64,000 nt of DNA from Desulfarculaceae bacterium (lineage in GTDB: Bacteria > Desulfobacterota > Desulfarculia > Desulfarculales > Desulfarculaceae): contig JAHLKT010000004.1 of NCBI GenBank assembly GCA_020444545.1, positions 124,001 through 188,000 on the forward strand, read 5' to 3'. Positions 36,651-44,986 of this stretch are shown one piece after another. The first letter of the stretch is position 1, and every line of letters starts with the position of its first letter. The notes below the pieces were generated by a model. The model was not told the origin of the DNA. It did not search any database and saw only the letters and a program-made list of their open reading frames with translations. The translations under genes were made by a program, and so were the position numbers.

Positions 36651-37031
36651 CGGAGCGGAGCCGGCCGGATGGCCGCCGGCCCTAACTTTAGGGCGGGAGG
36701 AAAGTCCGGGCACCGCAGGGCAGGGTGCTGGCTAACGGCCAGGGGGGGCGACCCCACGGAAAGTGCCACAGAGAAAAGACCGCCTCCGCTTGTTAAGCGG
36801 CGGTAAGGGTGAAACGGCGAGGTAAGAGCTCACCGCTGGGGCGGCGACGTCCCAGGCACGGCAAACCCCACCCGGTGCAAGACCAAATAGGGGAGCGACA
36901 CGAGGGCGGCCCGCCCCATGCTCCCGGGTAGGTCGCTGGAGGCGGCGGGCAACCGCCGCCCTAGATGAATGGTCATCGTCCGGCCTTTTTGGCTGGGAAC
37001 AGAACCCGGCTTACACGCCGGCTCCGCTCCG
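36651..37031 (+). ncRNA. rnpB: RNase P RNA (class A)
   Basis: The 5' and 3' ends pair as a perfect 15-bp P1 helix (36651-36665 with 37017-37031). Conserved core elements occur in order: GAGGAAAGTCCGGGC near 36700, the ACAGAGAAAAGACCGCC block near 36770, GGTAAGGGTGAAACGG, and the 3' core AGATGAATGG plus ACAGAACCCGGCTTA before P1. It is the catalytic RNA that matures tRNA 5' ends. The total of about 381 nt is typical for A-type. The next gene starts 22 nt later without a clear terminator. Confidence 0.96.
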
Positions 37032-37053
37032 GTTCTTCCCTCACCTTGGCGAG

Positions 37054-37860
37054 GTGCGCGCCTTGAACCGTCCCCTGGTGGCCATAGGCCGGCGACTGGC
37101 CCGCTTCCCCCAGATCACCACCCTGGGGCCGCGCCCCAACCTGGACGACTATTCCCCCGCAGAGCTGGAGCTGATCCGCGCGGCGGATACGATCTATTAC
37201 CCCACCGCCGCCCTGGCCCCCCAGTTGGCGGCTCTGGGCAAGCGTCTGTTTCCCTCCCTGGCTTGCCATCTGCTGGAGGGCGACAAGATCAAGCAGACCA
37301 CCCTGTTCAAGCTGCTGGGCCTGCCTCATCCCCGCACCCGGGTGTTTTATGGCAAGCAGAGCCGGGGCATTCTGGATCACTTCAGCTTCCCCTTTATCGC
37401 CAAGCAACCCCGGGCGTCCTCCCAGGGGCGCGGCGTGTATCTCATCGAGAACCAGGCCCAGCTGGAGGCATACCTTGCCGAGAACAAGGTGGCCTATATC
37501 CAGGAGCGCCTGCCCATTGACCGCGACCTGCGGGTGGTGGTGATCGGCTATGAGCCGGTGTGCGCCTACTGGCGGCTGCCGCCCGAGGGCGAGTGGCGCT
37601 CCAACGTGGCCCGGGGCGCCTCGGTGAGCTTTGACGACGTGCCCCCGGCGGCGGTGGAGCTGGCCGTGCGCGCGGCGCGGGCCGGGGGCCTGGACGAAGC
37701 GGGCTTTGACGTGGCCGTGGTTTCGGGTGAGCCGCTGCTGCTAGAATTTAACGTGATGTACGGACGCCGGGGACCGGCCCTGGCGGGCATCGACGTAGTT
37801 GAGTATGTGGCCCGGGAGATTCTGGCCGGGCGCCTGCCTTGCCCAAGGAGCGAGCCATGA
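37054..37860 (+). CDS. RimK-like ATP-grasp protein
   Basis: 268 residues. The ATP-grasp core has FIAKQPRASSQGRGVYLI (ATP-binding lysine and glycine loop), YIQERLPIDRDLRVVVIG, and the metal-binding LLEFNVMYG near the end. It resembles RimK-type ligases that add amino acids to peptides or small molecules. The substrate is unknown. Start GTG 37054 (TTG 37063 is possible); neither has a good RBS. It overlaps the following 113-residue gene by 4 nt, so the two probably work together. Confidence 0.75.
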   Translation: MRALNRPLVAIGRRLARFPQITTLGPRPNLDDYSPAELELIRAADTIYYPTAALAPQLAALGKRLFPSLACHLLEGDKIKQTTLFKLLGLPHPRTRVFYGKQSRGILDHFSFPFIAKQPRASSQGRGVYLIENQAQLEAYLAENKVAYIQERLPIDRDLRVVVIGYEPVCAYWRLPPEGEWRSNVARGASVSFDDVPPAAVELAVRAARAGGLDEAGFDVAVVSGEPLLLEFNVMYGRRGPALAGIDVVEYVAREILAGRLPCPRSEP

Positions 37861-38198
37861 GCCGCTGGATGCAGATACGGGTGCACGTGGACCCGGTGTA
37901 CAAGAAGAGCTTCGCCAAGGAGTTCCCCAAGCTCTATCGGGTGGTGACCGGTCTGGACAACAGCCTGATGGACACCAACCCCACCTTCATGGACCTGGTG
38001 CCCCTGGTGGTGCGTCTGAGCCACGAGCATGAGCTGGAGCCCGGGCTCTCCAGGGCCATCGAGCACTACGGCCCCAAGATCGTGGAGCTGCACCAGAAGA
38101 TCACCGAGGCCATCGGCGGCTGGAAGCTCTCCGAGGCCGAGACCCTGCTCTACGAGCTGGAGGATCTGTTCGTGGCGTTCGAGAAGGAGCTGGGCTAG
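37857..38198 (+). CDS. Conserved small protein coupled to the ATP-grasp gene
   Basis: 113 residues, soluble and helix-rich, with no signal peptide or cysteine. The ATG overlaps the stop of the ATP-grasp gene (ATGA). I do not recognise the family. The coupling suggests a partner or substrate-carrier for the ligase, which is inference. Confidence 0.55.
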   Translation: MSRWMQIRVHVDPVYKKSFAKEFPKLYRVVTGLDNSLMDTNPTFMDLVPLVVRLSHEHELEPGLSRAIEHYGPKIVELHQKITEAIGGWKLSEAETLLYELEDLFVAFEKELG

Positions 38199-38612
38199 GG
38201 AGATAAAGAAGCGGATAAGGCCCAGGCAACGCCCTGCCCTGCCCCGGCACTATCGCCTCATCAAAAGCGGCCGTTTCGTTACCAGGCCCCCGCGCGCCAA
38301 CCGCCGGGGGCCGCGATGTCTGGGCGGAGCGCATCGTCCCGATGACCCGTCCCGGTCCCGCCGCCGTCGGGGCTAGGCAACGTTATCTCCCGGCTCTCCG
38401 CCCGCTTTCTTTTTTTCCAAACCTCTTTATCAGCCCCCTCCGCAAGCAGCCCCCCCGCGCACCTAGCGCTGGAGGCCGCATCGTTTAGGGCGGCCACGCT
38501 TGCCTATCCCCTTTCCCATTATTCCCAACTCTCTTTTCTCTTCCCCCCCAAAGCAAACGGAGGGAAGCAACGCTCCCCTCCGTCAAGATCGGAGAATTAT
38601 GTCGGCCGCGGC
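38199..38612. other. 414-nt intergenic region with pyrimidine-rich tracts
   Basis: No credible ORF or RNA gene. It holds two pyrimidine-rich stretches on the plus strand (about 38398-38440 and 38500-38552). The second, read on the minus strand, contains GTTGGGAATAA and belongs to a four-copy motif family in this window. The end holds the terminator of the PagL-like gene. Confidence 0.6.
38557..38583 (-). terminator. Terminator of the PagL-like gene
   Basis: A 12-bp stem (38557-38568 with 38572-38583, one G-U on the minus strand) with a 3-nt loop, followed on the minus strand by TTTGCTTT. Confidence 0.7.
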
Positions 38613-39167
38613 TTAGAAGGCCCAGGCCACGCCGAACTGCACCTGGTTGGAGGTCACGCCGTGGTTGCGATCATCCAAGCCCGCGTTGGAGATGTGGCGC
38701 AAACGGTAGCCGACCTCCAGGCTCATGTTGTTCTTGAGCGGGAAGCGCAGACCCACCCCGCCGTAGGACAGGAAGTTGAAGCCGATGCCCAGCTCCTGGA
38801 TGTCCAGGCTGTTGTAGGAGGGGCCGATGCCGCCTTCGATGTAGGGCTGCACCGCCATTTTGCCCACGTACAGGCGCAGGGCCGGGATGATGCCCACCTC
38901 CACGCCATTGCCGTAATCCCAGAAAGCACCGAACAGGCCCTCCACCCGGAAGTCCAGGCGGATGTCGGAGTTGTTCACCAGGGGCATGGCCACGTGGCCG
39001 ATCACACCGGCCTCGTAGAGGTCCGCGTTGTCGATGTCCATGCTCAGGTTGCCGAAGGCGGTGAGGCCCCATTCCTGGAAACGCAGGCCGTCGGCCTGGG
39101 CCGGCACGGCCAGGCCCACAAGAAGCAGTACCATCAGGGGCATGATCAGGCGTAAACGTTTATGCAC
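38613..39167 (-). CDS. PagL-family outer-membrane barrel (lipid A deacylase-like)
   Basis: 184 residues from GTG 39167 (GGAGG 7 nt upstream). A signal peptide ends at about residue 25 (AQA). The rest alternates polar and hydrophobic residues as in an eight-stranded barrel and ends in phenylalanine (AWAF). The motif HISNAGL at 158-164 supplies the PagL catalytic His158 and Ser160. The Glu that completes the triad in Pseudomonas PagL lies 12 residues after the Ser; the matching position here is Thr172. So it is PagL-like in fold, but 3-O-deacylase activity is uncertain. Confidence 0.78.
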   Translation of the reverse strand: MHKRLRLIMPLMVLLLVGLAVPAQADGLRFQEWGLTAFGNLSMDIDNADLYEAGVIGHVAMPLVNNSDIRLDFRVEGLFGAFWDYGNGVEVGIIPALRLYVGKMAVQPYIEGGIGPSYNSLDIQELGIGFNFLSYGGVGLRFPLKNNMSLEVGYRLRHISNAGLDDRNHGVTSNQVQFGVAWAF

Positions 39168-39301
39168 GGTTTCCTCCCGGATACCCATTGGGGTTCAGTG
39201 TCATGAAACCGCCCCGGGGCCGTAGCCGCCACAGGCGCACTGCCCAAAATATTGCCGATAAAATCGCTTCGGTGTCAAGTATACAACGCTGGGGCGTGGG
39301 T

Positions 39302-39330
39302 TTGACTTTGGGCCGGGATTAGCGTATCTC
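39302..39330 (+). promoter_or_regulatory. Probable promoter of the GT-A glycosyltransferase
   Basis: TTGACT (39302-39307), 17-nt spacer, TATCTC (39325-39330), 49 nt before the ATG at 39380. The -10 is weak. Confidence 0.4.
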
Positions 39331-39379
39331 TAAGCGGTAATTGAAGTTCACCCGCCTGAATGCAGACGAGGAGACCTCG

Positions 39380-40603
39380 ATGACTGAGGCGCACCTGGAA
39401 GAGAACCCCCAAAACATAACCTCGGCCGAGATGGTGGTGGCCATCCCCTCCTACCGGGAGGCCAAGCTTATCGCTTATCCCACCACCCAGGCGGCCCAAG
39501 GGCTCAAACGCTACTTTGGCGACAAGAGCTGTGTAATCATCAACTGCGATAACAATTCCGATGACGGCACCAAGGAGGCCTTTTTCGAGGCCGACACCGA
39601 GGACGTGCCCCAGATCTACCTCTCCACTCCACCGGGGGTGAGAGGCAAGGGCAACAACTTCCAAAACCTGTTCCGCAAAGTGGTGGAGCTGGGCGCCCAG
39701 GCGGTGGTGGTGGTGGACGCGGACCTCAAGTCCATCACCCCCCAGTGGATCCGCCACCTGGGCGAGCCCCTGTTCAACGACTTCGGCTACGTGGCGCCCC
39801 TGTACGTGCGCCACAAGTACGACGGCACCATCACCAACGCCATCGCCTATCCCTTCACCCGCGCCCTGTACGGCCGCCGGGTGCGCCAGCCCATCGGCGG
39901 AGACTTCGGTTTCTCCGGCGACCTGGCCCGGGTCTACCTGGCCAGTCCCACCTGGTCCGAGGCGGTGAGCCAGTTCGGCATCGACATCTGGATGACCACC
40001 CTGGCCATGAACAACAACGTGCCCATCTGTCAGGCCTTCATGGGCCGGCCCAAGATCCACAAGCCCAAGGATCCGGGCAGCGACCTGGGCCCCATGTTCA
40101 GCCAGGTGGTGGGCACCATCTTCGACCTGATGCGCCACAGCGCGGGCTACTGGATGCGGGTGAAGTGGTCCAAGCCCACCTCCATCTACGGCTTCGGCCT
40201 GGGCGAGGTGGAGATGCCGCCCCCGGTGAAGGTGACCCAGGAGAAGCTGGCCGAGAACTTCCGGGAGGGCATGGGCAAGTATCGTGACGCCTGGCAGGAG
40301 ATTCTCACCGAGCCCATCTTCGCCAAGGTGGAGGAGGTGGCCGGGCTGCCCGAGGACATGTTCGATTTCCCCACCCAGACCTGGGCCAAGCTACTGTTCG
40401 ATTACGCGGTGGCCTATAATAAAGGGGTAATGGACAGCCAGGCCCTGCTGGATTCGCTGATTCCGCTGTATTTCGGCAAGACGCTCTCCTATGTGCGCAA
40501 GACCGAGCGGATGAGCGTTCAGCAGGCCGAGGAGTACATTGAGACTGAATGCATGGTCTTCGAGGAGACCAAGCCCTACCTGGTGGATCACTGGGTGGCC
40601 TAG
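39380..40603 (+). CDS. GT-A glycosyltransferase, glucosyl/mannosylglycerate-synthase-like
   Basis: 407 residues (ATG 39380 after GAGGAG). The GT-A fold starts with AIPSYREA; the DXD-like motif DAD is at 113-115, followed by a typical RHKYDGTITN segment and RQPIGGDFGFSG. These last two resemble the retaining synthases that join a sugar nucleotide to D-glycerate, making the compatible solutes glucosylglycerate or mannosylglycerate. No membrane segment. A lone receiver protein follows after 18 nt. The family call is moderate; the acceptor is inferred. Confidence 0.7.
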   Translation: MTEAHLEENPQNITSAEMVVAIPSYREAKLIAYPTTQAAQGLKRYFGDKSCVIINCDNNSDDGTKEAFFEADTEDVPQIYLSTPPGVRGKGNNFQNLFRKVVELGAQAVVVVDADLKSITPQWIRHLGEPLFNDFGYVAPLYVRHKYDGTITNAIAYPFTRALYGRRVRQPIGGDFGFSGDLARVYLASPTWSEAVSQFGIDIWMTTLAMNNNVPICQAFMGRPKIHKPKDPGSDLGPMFSQVVGTIFDLMRHSAGYWMRVKWSKPTSIYGFGLGEVEMPPPVKVTQEKLAENFREGMGKYRDAWQEILTEPIFAKVEEVAGLPEDMFDFPTQTWAKLLFDYAVAYNKGVMDSQALLDSLIPLYFGKTLSYVRKTERMSVQQAEEYIETECMVFEETKPYLVDHWVA

Positions 40604-40621
40604 CGATCGTAAGAGGTGATC

Positions 40622-40990
40622 ATGGCCAAGATACTGATCGTTGACGACGAAGAACACATCCGATTCCTGTACTCCGAGGAGCTGGCCGACGAAGGCTACG
40701 AGGTGATCACCGCGGACAGCGGGTATCAGCTTCTGGAGCGCATTGAACAGGAGAAACCGGACCTGGTGGTCTTGGACATCAAGATGGTGGACTACAACGG
40801 GCTGGACCTGTTGCAGGACATCCGCAACAAGTACTACGACCTGCCGGTTATCCTCTGCACCGCCTACGACACCTTCAAGGAGGACATGAAGTCCATCGCG
40901 GCGGACTTCTACGTGATCAAGTCCTTCGACCTCACCGAGCTGAAGAACAAGATCAAGATGGCCCTGGAGACCAAACTCCCCGAGGAATAA
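40622..40990 (+). CDS. Stand-alone response-regulator receiver domain
   Basis: 122-residue CheY-like domain with the acidic pair D8/D9, phosphoacceptor D52, T80 and K100, all intact. There is no output domain, so it must act by protein contact. The ATG at 40622 has AGAGG 5 nt upstream (the GTG at 40616 is less likely). It is cotranscribed with the glycosyltransferase; no histidine kinase is nearby. It may gate that enzyme or an unlinked phosphorelay. Confidence 0.9.
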   Translation: MAKILIVDDEEHIRFLYSEELADEGYEVITADSGYQLLERIEQEKPDLVVLDIKMVDYNGLDLLQDIRNKYYDLPVILCTAYDTFKEDMKSIAADFYVIKSFDLTELKNKIKMALETKLPEE

Positions 40991-41014
40991 GCCGCACCCA
41001 AGCCCGAAACATGG

Positions 41015-41052
41015 CCGCGCCCCCTGGTGATTTCCGGGGGGCGCGGTTCTTT
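41015..41052 (+). terminator. Rho-independent terminator after the receiver gene
   Basis: A 13-bp stem (41015-41027 with 41034-41046, one G-U pair) and a six-nt loop, then TTCTTT. Confidence 0.85.
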
Positions 41053-41069
41053 GTTTGGCAAAGAAAAAG

Positions 41070-41441
41070 CTAGTGGGTTACGGTGTCCACCCCCAGCTCG
41101 CCCTTGAGCCAGGCCTCGATCTCCGGGGTGAGGCCGTAGAGGCCCTTGTGCCCGTTCCAGTACTCCTGGAAGCGCTGCTTGAGCTCCTCGGGCAGCTCGA
41201 TCACGGCCAGCTCGTCCACCCCGGCGGTGTCGCGGCGCAAGAAGTGCAGCACCGGGCCGTCCTCCCAGGAGTAGACCACGAAGTAGTAGGCCTCCTGCTC
41301 GGGGCTGCGCACCATGCGGCCCAGGTGATCCCAGCCGTTGCCCCACTCAAGGTATTGCGACACGGCCAGCTCGGGGGTCATTTCCCAATCGATCTCATTG
41401 ACCAAGCGCTGATCAGCGCGGATTTCCTGCAAGGTCAACAC
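41070..41441 (-). CDS. DVU0772-like conserved protein
   Basis: 123 residues. The segment LVNEIDWEMTPELAVSQYLEWGN and the following YFVVYSWEDGPVLHFLRR resemble a family known from Desulfovibrio (DVU0772 type), of unknown function and largely limited to sulfate reducers and relatives. Start GTG 41441 is chosen because GGAGG lies 7 nt upstream; two in-frame ATGs further up would place the GGAGG inside the gene. Soluble, no cysteine, single gene. Confidence 0.6.
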   Translation of the reverse strand: MLTLQEIRADQRLVNEIDWEMTPELAVSQYLEWGNGWDHLGRMVRSPEQEAYYFVVYSWEDGPVLHFLRRDTAGVDELAVIELPEELKQRFQEYWNGHKGLYGLTPEIEAWLKGELGVDTVTH

Positions 41442-41565
41442 GGCAACCTCCATTAGCATTAGTAACTATTCCTGAATATATTGTAAGGCCGTGGGCCCGG
41501 AAAGCAAGCCCAATCAGAACGCGGATTGTTTGGCTGGAATTACAGTTGTTTGCGGGCCGGGCCGC

Positions 41566-42645
41566 CTATTGCTTGACGTGGGTGAACATCAGCACCCCGA
41601 ACAGGCCGAAAATTAGGTTGGGCAGCCAGGCGGCCAGCACCGGCGGCAAGACCCCGTCGTAGCCGAAGATGGATTTGCAATAGCTGAAGCCCACCCAATA
41701 GAACAGGGCCACGCCCAGGCCGATGATCACCGCCGCGGGCAAAAAGCGCCCCTTTTCCTTGAACAAGGCCAGGGGTATGCCGATCAGGGCCATGATCAGG
41801 CACACGAAGGGGAAGGATAGCTTGGCTTGCAAATCCACCCGCTGCCGGAGCGGGTCGAAGCCCTTGGCTTCCACCTTGGCCACGTAGCGGGCCAGCTCGC
41901 CCAGGCTCATCTCCTCGGAGGGCTTGGCCAGGCGGTTGAAGTCGCCGGGCTTCTCGGGCAGGGACATTTCGAGCTGTTTGAATATCTGGGTGCCGTAGCC
42001 CCCGCCGGGCACCCGCTTCTGATAGAGCCCGTCGAAGAAGATCCACTTGCCGCCCAAATAGCGGGCCCGCTTGGCGTCGATGCGCTCACTGAGCACGAAA
42101 TCCGGGCCGAAGCGGTAGAGGCTCACGTCGGACAGGCTCTGGCTGTCAGGCTGGTAGAAGCCCACCTGGTAGATGGAGCCCGTGCCTTTGTACCAGAAGC
42201 GCTCCTTTTGATAGAGCTTGCCCGGCTGCTTCTCCACCCGCACGTTCCAGATGAAGTTGGTGCGGGTCTTGGTGATGGGCAGCACCACCTCGTTGATCAG
42301 GGCCACGGTAAGGGCCAACACCAGGGACAAGAGCACGATGGGCAGGGTGAAGCGGAACATGCTGATGCCGCTGGACTTGACCGCCACGATCTCGTTCTTC
42401 TTGGCCATGAGCCCCAGGGAGAGCACCGAGGCCATGAGGATGGCCATGGGGATCATCAAGGCGGTGATCTCCGGCACCTGCAAGATGAAGTAGCTCATCA
42501 TGGTGGAGGTGGGCACGCCCGCCTCCAGGAAGTTGTCCACCTTTTCGATGAAGTCGAACAGGGTGAAGATGGCCACGAAGCCGATGACCAAAAAGCTGAA
42601 CAGCTTTAGAAACTCGCGGGAGGCGTATAGCGAGAGGATGCGCAA
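41566..42645 (-). CDS. lptG: LPS export permease LptG
   Basis: 359 residues. YjgP/YjgQ family: membrane segments at about 15-35, 55-80, 97-120 and then 270-355, with a periplasmic jellyroll-like domain between. LptG forms the LptB2FG inner-membrane transporter that extracts lipopolysaccharide. TTG start, GGAGG 7 nt upstream inside the end of lptF; one nt separates the two genes. lptB is not in the window. Confidence 0.92.
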   Translation of the reverse strand: MRILSLYASREFLKLFSFLVIGFVAIFTLFDFIEKVDNFLEAGVPTSTMMSYFILQVPEITALMIPMAILMASVLSLGLMAKKNEIVAVKSSGISMFRFTLPIVLLSLVLALTVALINEVVLPITKTRTNFIWNVRVEKQPGKLYQKERFWYKGTGSIYQVGFYQPDSQSLSDVSLYRFGPDFVLSERIDAKRARYLGGKWIFFDGLYQKRVPGGGYGTQIFKQLEMSLPEKPGDFNRLAKPSEEMSLGELARYVAKVEAKGFDPLRQRVDLQAKLSFPFVCLIMALIGIPLALFKEKGRFLPAAVIIGLGVALFYWVGFSYCKSIFGYDGVLPPVLAAWLPNLIFGLFGVLMFTHVKQ

Positions 42646-42646
42646 C

Positions 42647-43837
42647 TCAGGCCTCCGGCGCGGCGGGCTTGGAGCGCAGGGCCCGGATACGGGCCAGCAG
42701 CAGGGGCAAACGCTCCAGCAGGTTTAGCAGGGGGTTGGGCTTTTCCTTGAGCTCCTGACGGAACATGAACGCGCCCAAGAGGCCGAACACGATATTGGGC
42801 ACCCACATGCCCACCACCGGCGGATAGAAGCCGCTCTCGCCCAGGGACCAGGCGGTGGAGAGCAGCAGGTAGTAGGACAAAAACACCACCAGGGCCACGG
42901 CCACGCCCCAGGAGCGCCCCGAGCGCGAGTGGATGCCCAGAGGCAGCCCGATCAGGGCCATGACCAGGCAGGCGAAGGGCAGGCTGAACTTCTTCTGCAG
43001 CTCCATGTCCACCAGGTAGTAGCGCTTGGAGTCGGGCGGGGCTTTTTTCAGCTCGGCCAAAAGCTCGGAGACGTACATCTCCTTTTCGTGCTTTTCCTTG
43101 CGCTGCTGGGCCACGAAGGCCCCGGCGTCCAGGGTCACGTCGTAGGTCTCGAAGTCCGCGGTCTGGGACGAGCGACGGTCAGGGCTCACCGCGTAGATGC
43201 CGCCCTCGTAGAGCCGAAGGGTGAGCTTGCCACCCTTGGCCGGGAAAAACTTGCCCCGCTTGGCCACGATGGTGTGCTGCTTCTCCGGGTCGCGCTGGTC
43301 GACGATGAACACGTCCTTGAGCACCCCGTCGCCGGGCAGCTTGTCGATGTAGATGATCAGGTGGGGGAAGGTGTCGATGAAGGAGCCTTCCTTGAGGGCC
43401 AGCTCGGCCTGGGAGGATGCTACCTTGTACACCAGGTTCTCAAAACTGTTGTTGCCCCAGGGCAGGGCCCAGAAGGCCAGGGCGCTGGTGACCGCCCAAG
43501 AGAACAAGGCCAGGGTGGCCACCGGGGGCAGCAGCTTGCTCAGGCTGATTCCGGCCGCCTTGATGGCCACGATCTCGTTGTCCGAGGATAGGCGCAGGAA
43601 AGCGATGAGCACGCCCAGCAAGGTGCCCATGGGTATGGTGAAGACCAGGAAGTATGGCATGGTGTAGAGAAGGAGCCGCCCCACCACGTCCAGGCCCACG
43701 CCCCGGCTGACCACCAGGTCGGTGAGCTCCATGATCTTGGCCATGAGCAAGACAAAGGTAAACACCCCCAGGGCCACGAAGTATGGCCCCAGCATCTCGA
43801 AAAAGAGATAACGATGGATTATCCTTGCCTTGGGCAT
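42647..43837 (-). CDS. lptF: LPS export permease LptF
   Basis: 396 residues from ATG 43837. Same architecture as LptG: N-terminal membrane pair, periplasmic beta domain (about 125-270), C-terminal three or four membrane segments. It starts with IIHRYLFFEMLGPYF, typical of LptF. There is no Shine-Dalgarno sequence before the ATG; a promoter whose predicted start coincides with the ATG suggests leaderless translation. Divergent from dgt. Confidence 0.92.
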   Translation of the reverse strand: MPKARIIHRYLFFEMLGPYFVALGVFTFVLLMAKIMELTDLVVSRGVGLDVVGRLLLYTMPYFLVFTIPMGTLLGVLIAFLRLSSDNEIVAIKAAGISLSKLLPPVATLALFSWAVTSALAFWALPWGNNSFENLVYKVASSQAELALKEGSFIDTFPHLIIYIDKLPGDGVLKDVFIVDQRDPEKQHTIVAKRGKFFPAKGGKLTLRLYEGGIYAVSPDRRSSQTADFETYDVTLDAGAFVAQQRKEKHEKEMYVSELLAELKKAPPDSKRYYLVDMELQKKFSLPFACLVMALIGLPLGIHSRSGRSWGVAVALVVFLSYYLLLSTAWSLGESGFYPPVVGMWVPNIVFGLLGAFMFRQELKEKPNPLLNLLERLPLLLARIRALRSKPAAPEA

Positions 43838-43844
43838 GCCAGGG

Positions 43845-43873
43845 AGTCTAAAGGTTGGGGTGGCTTTTGTAAA
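43845..43873 (-). promoter_or_regulatory. Sigma70-type promoter of lptF (possible leaderless start)
   Basis: On the minus strand: TTTACA, a 17-nt spacer, TAGACT, then seven nt to the A of the lptF ATG. Its -35 overlaps the ribosome-binding site of dgt. Confidence 0.55.
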
Positions 43874-43883
43874 GGAGGCAGGC

Positions 43884-44936
43884 ATGAACCTACGCGAGCA
43901 ACGGGAGCAACTGGAAGAGGCCATGTTGAGCCCCTACGCCACGCGCTCGGCGGCCAGCCAGGGGCGGCAACACCCCGAGCCCGAATGCAGCATCCGGCCG
44001 GCCTTTCAGCACGACCGTGACCGCATCCTCTATTGCAAGTCCTTTCGCCGCCTTAAGCACAAAACCCAGGTATTCCTGGCCCCTACCGGCGACCACTACC
44101 GCACGCGCCTGACCCACACCCTGGAGGTGTCCCAGATCGCGCGCACCGTGGCCCGCGCCCTGCGCCTTAACGAAGACCTCACCGAGGCCATCGCCCTGGG
44201 CCACGATCTGGGGCACACCCCCTTCGGCCACGCCGGCGAGTCGGTGCTGCATCGCCTGTTGCCCGGCGGCTTTCACCACCACGACCAGTCGCTGCGCGTG
44301 GTGGATGTGCTGGAAAACGACGGCCAAGGCCTGAACCTGACCTTCGAGGTGCGCCAGGGCATCGCCGGGCACTCCAAGGGCAAGGGAGCCTTTTTGCCCA
44401 AGCGCGGCGAGAAGACCCGCCTGACCCTGGAGGGCCAGGTAGTGCGCGCGGCCGACGTGGTGGCTTACATCGCCCACGACACCGAGGACGCCATCCGGGG
44501 CGGAGTGATCGAGCGGGCCGAGCTGCCCAAGCCGGTGGTGGAGGTGTTGGGGGCCAAGCTCTCGCGCCAGATCGACACCATGGTGCGCGACCTCATCGCG
44601 GCCAGCCTGGCCAACGGCGGCAAGGCCCTGGCCATGAGCCCCCGAGTGGAAGAGGCCATGGTGGGGCTTCGGGAGTTCCTCTACCAGCGGGTGTACGAAA
44701 ACATGGAGGTGCACGAGGACTTTGAGAAGGCCTCCAAGGTGGTCAGGGAGCTGTTCGAGCGGCTCTGCGAACCCAAGTACGACGAAACCTACCGTAAATA
44801 CCTGGGCGGGGACCCACCCAGCGACATGGGCCTGCGCCAAAAGGCCGCGGCCGACTACATTGCGGGCATGACCGACCGCTACGCCTTGCACCTGTACGAC
44901 GAGGTGTTTTTGCCCAGGCCGTGGGGGAGGATGTAG
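43884..44936 (+). CDS. dGTPase-like HD-domain dNTP triphosphohydrolase
   Basis: 350 residues from ATG 43884 (AAAGGAGG upstream). HD-domain ligands H78 (THTLEV), H107-D108 (GHDLGHTPFGH) and a later D (ADVVAYIAHD) form the metal site. It would release tripolyphosphate from dGTP or other dNTPs. It is of the shorter type 2 group (dGTPase-like) and not E. coli Dgt (505 residues). The promoter must lie within lptF or be shared, since only 46 nt separate them. Confidence 0.88.
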   Translation: MNLREQREQLEEAMLSPYATRSAASQGRQHPEPECSIRPAFQHDRDRILYCKSFRRLKHKTQVFLAPTGDHYRTRLTHTLEVSQIARTVARALRLNEDLTEAIALGHDLGHTPFGHAGESVLHRLLPGGFHHHDQSLRVVDVLENDGQGLNLTFEVRQGIAGHSKGKGAFLPKRGEKTRLTLEGQVVRAADVVAYIAHDTEDAIRGGVIERAELPKPVVEVLGAKLSRQIDTMVRDLIAASLANGGKALAMSPRVEEAMVGLREFLYQRVYENMEVHEDFEKASKVVRELFERLCEPKYDETYRKYLGGDPPSDMGLRQKAAADYIAGMTDRYALHLYDEVFLPRPWGRM

Positions 44937-44952
44937 GGGCTGGGTTAAGGCA

Positions 44953-44982
44953 GGGGAGAAGGAAGAGGTAGGTAAGGAAAAA
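44953..44982 (+). repeat. Purine-rich intergenic tract, copy A
   Basis: Almost pure purine with the core GTAGGTAA. Related to copies near 54486, 58120 and (minus) 38505-38552. It lies directly before an AT-rich gene. Confidence 0.4.
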
Positions 44983-44986
44983 GGGC

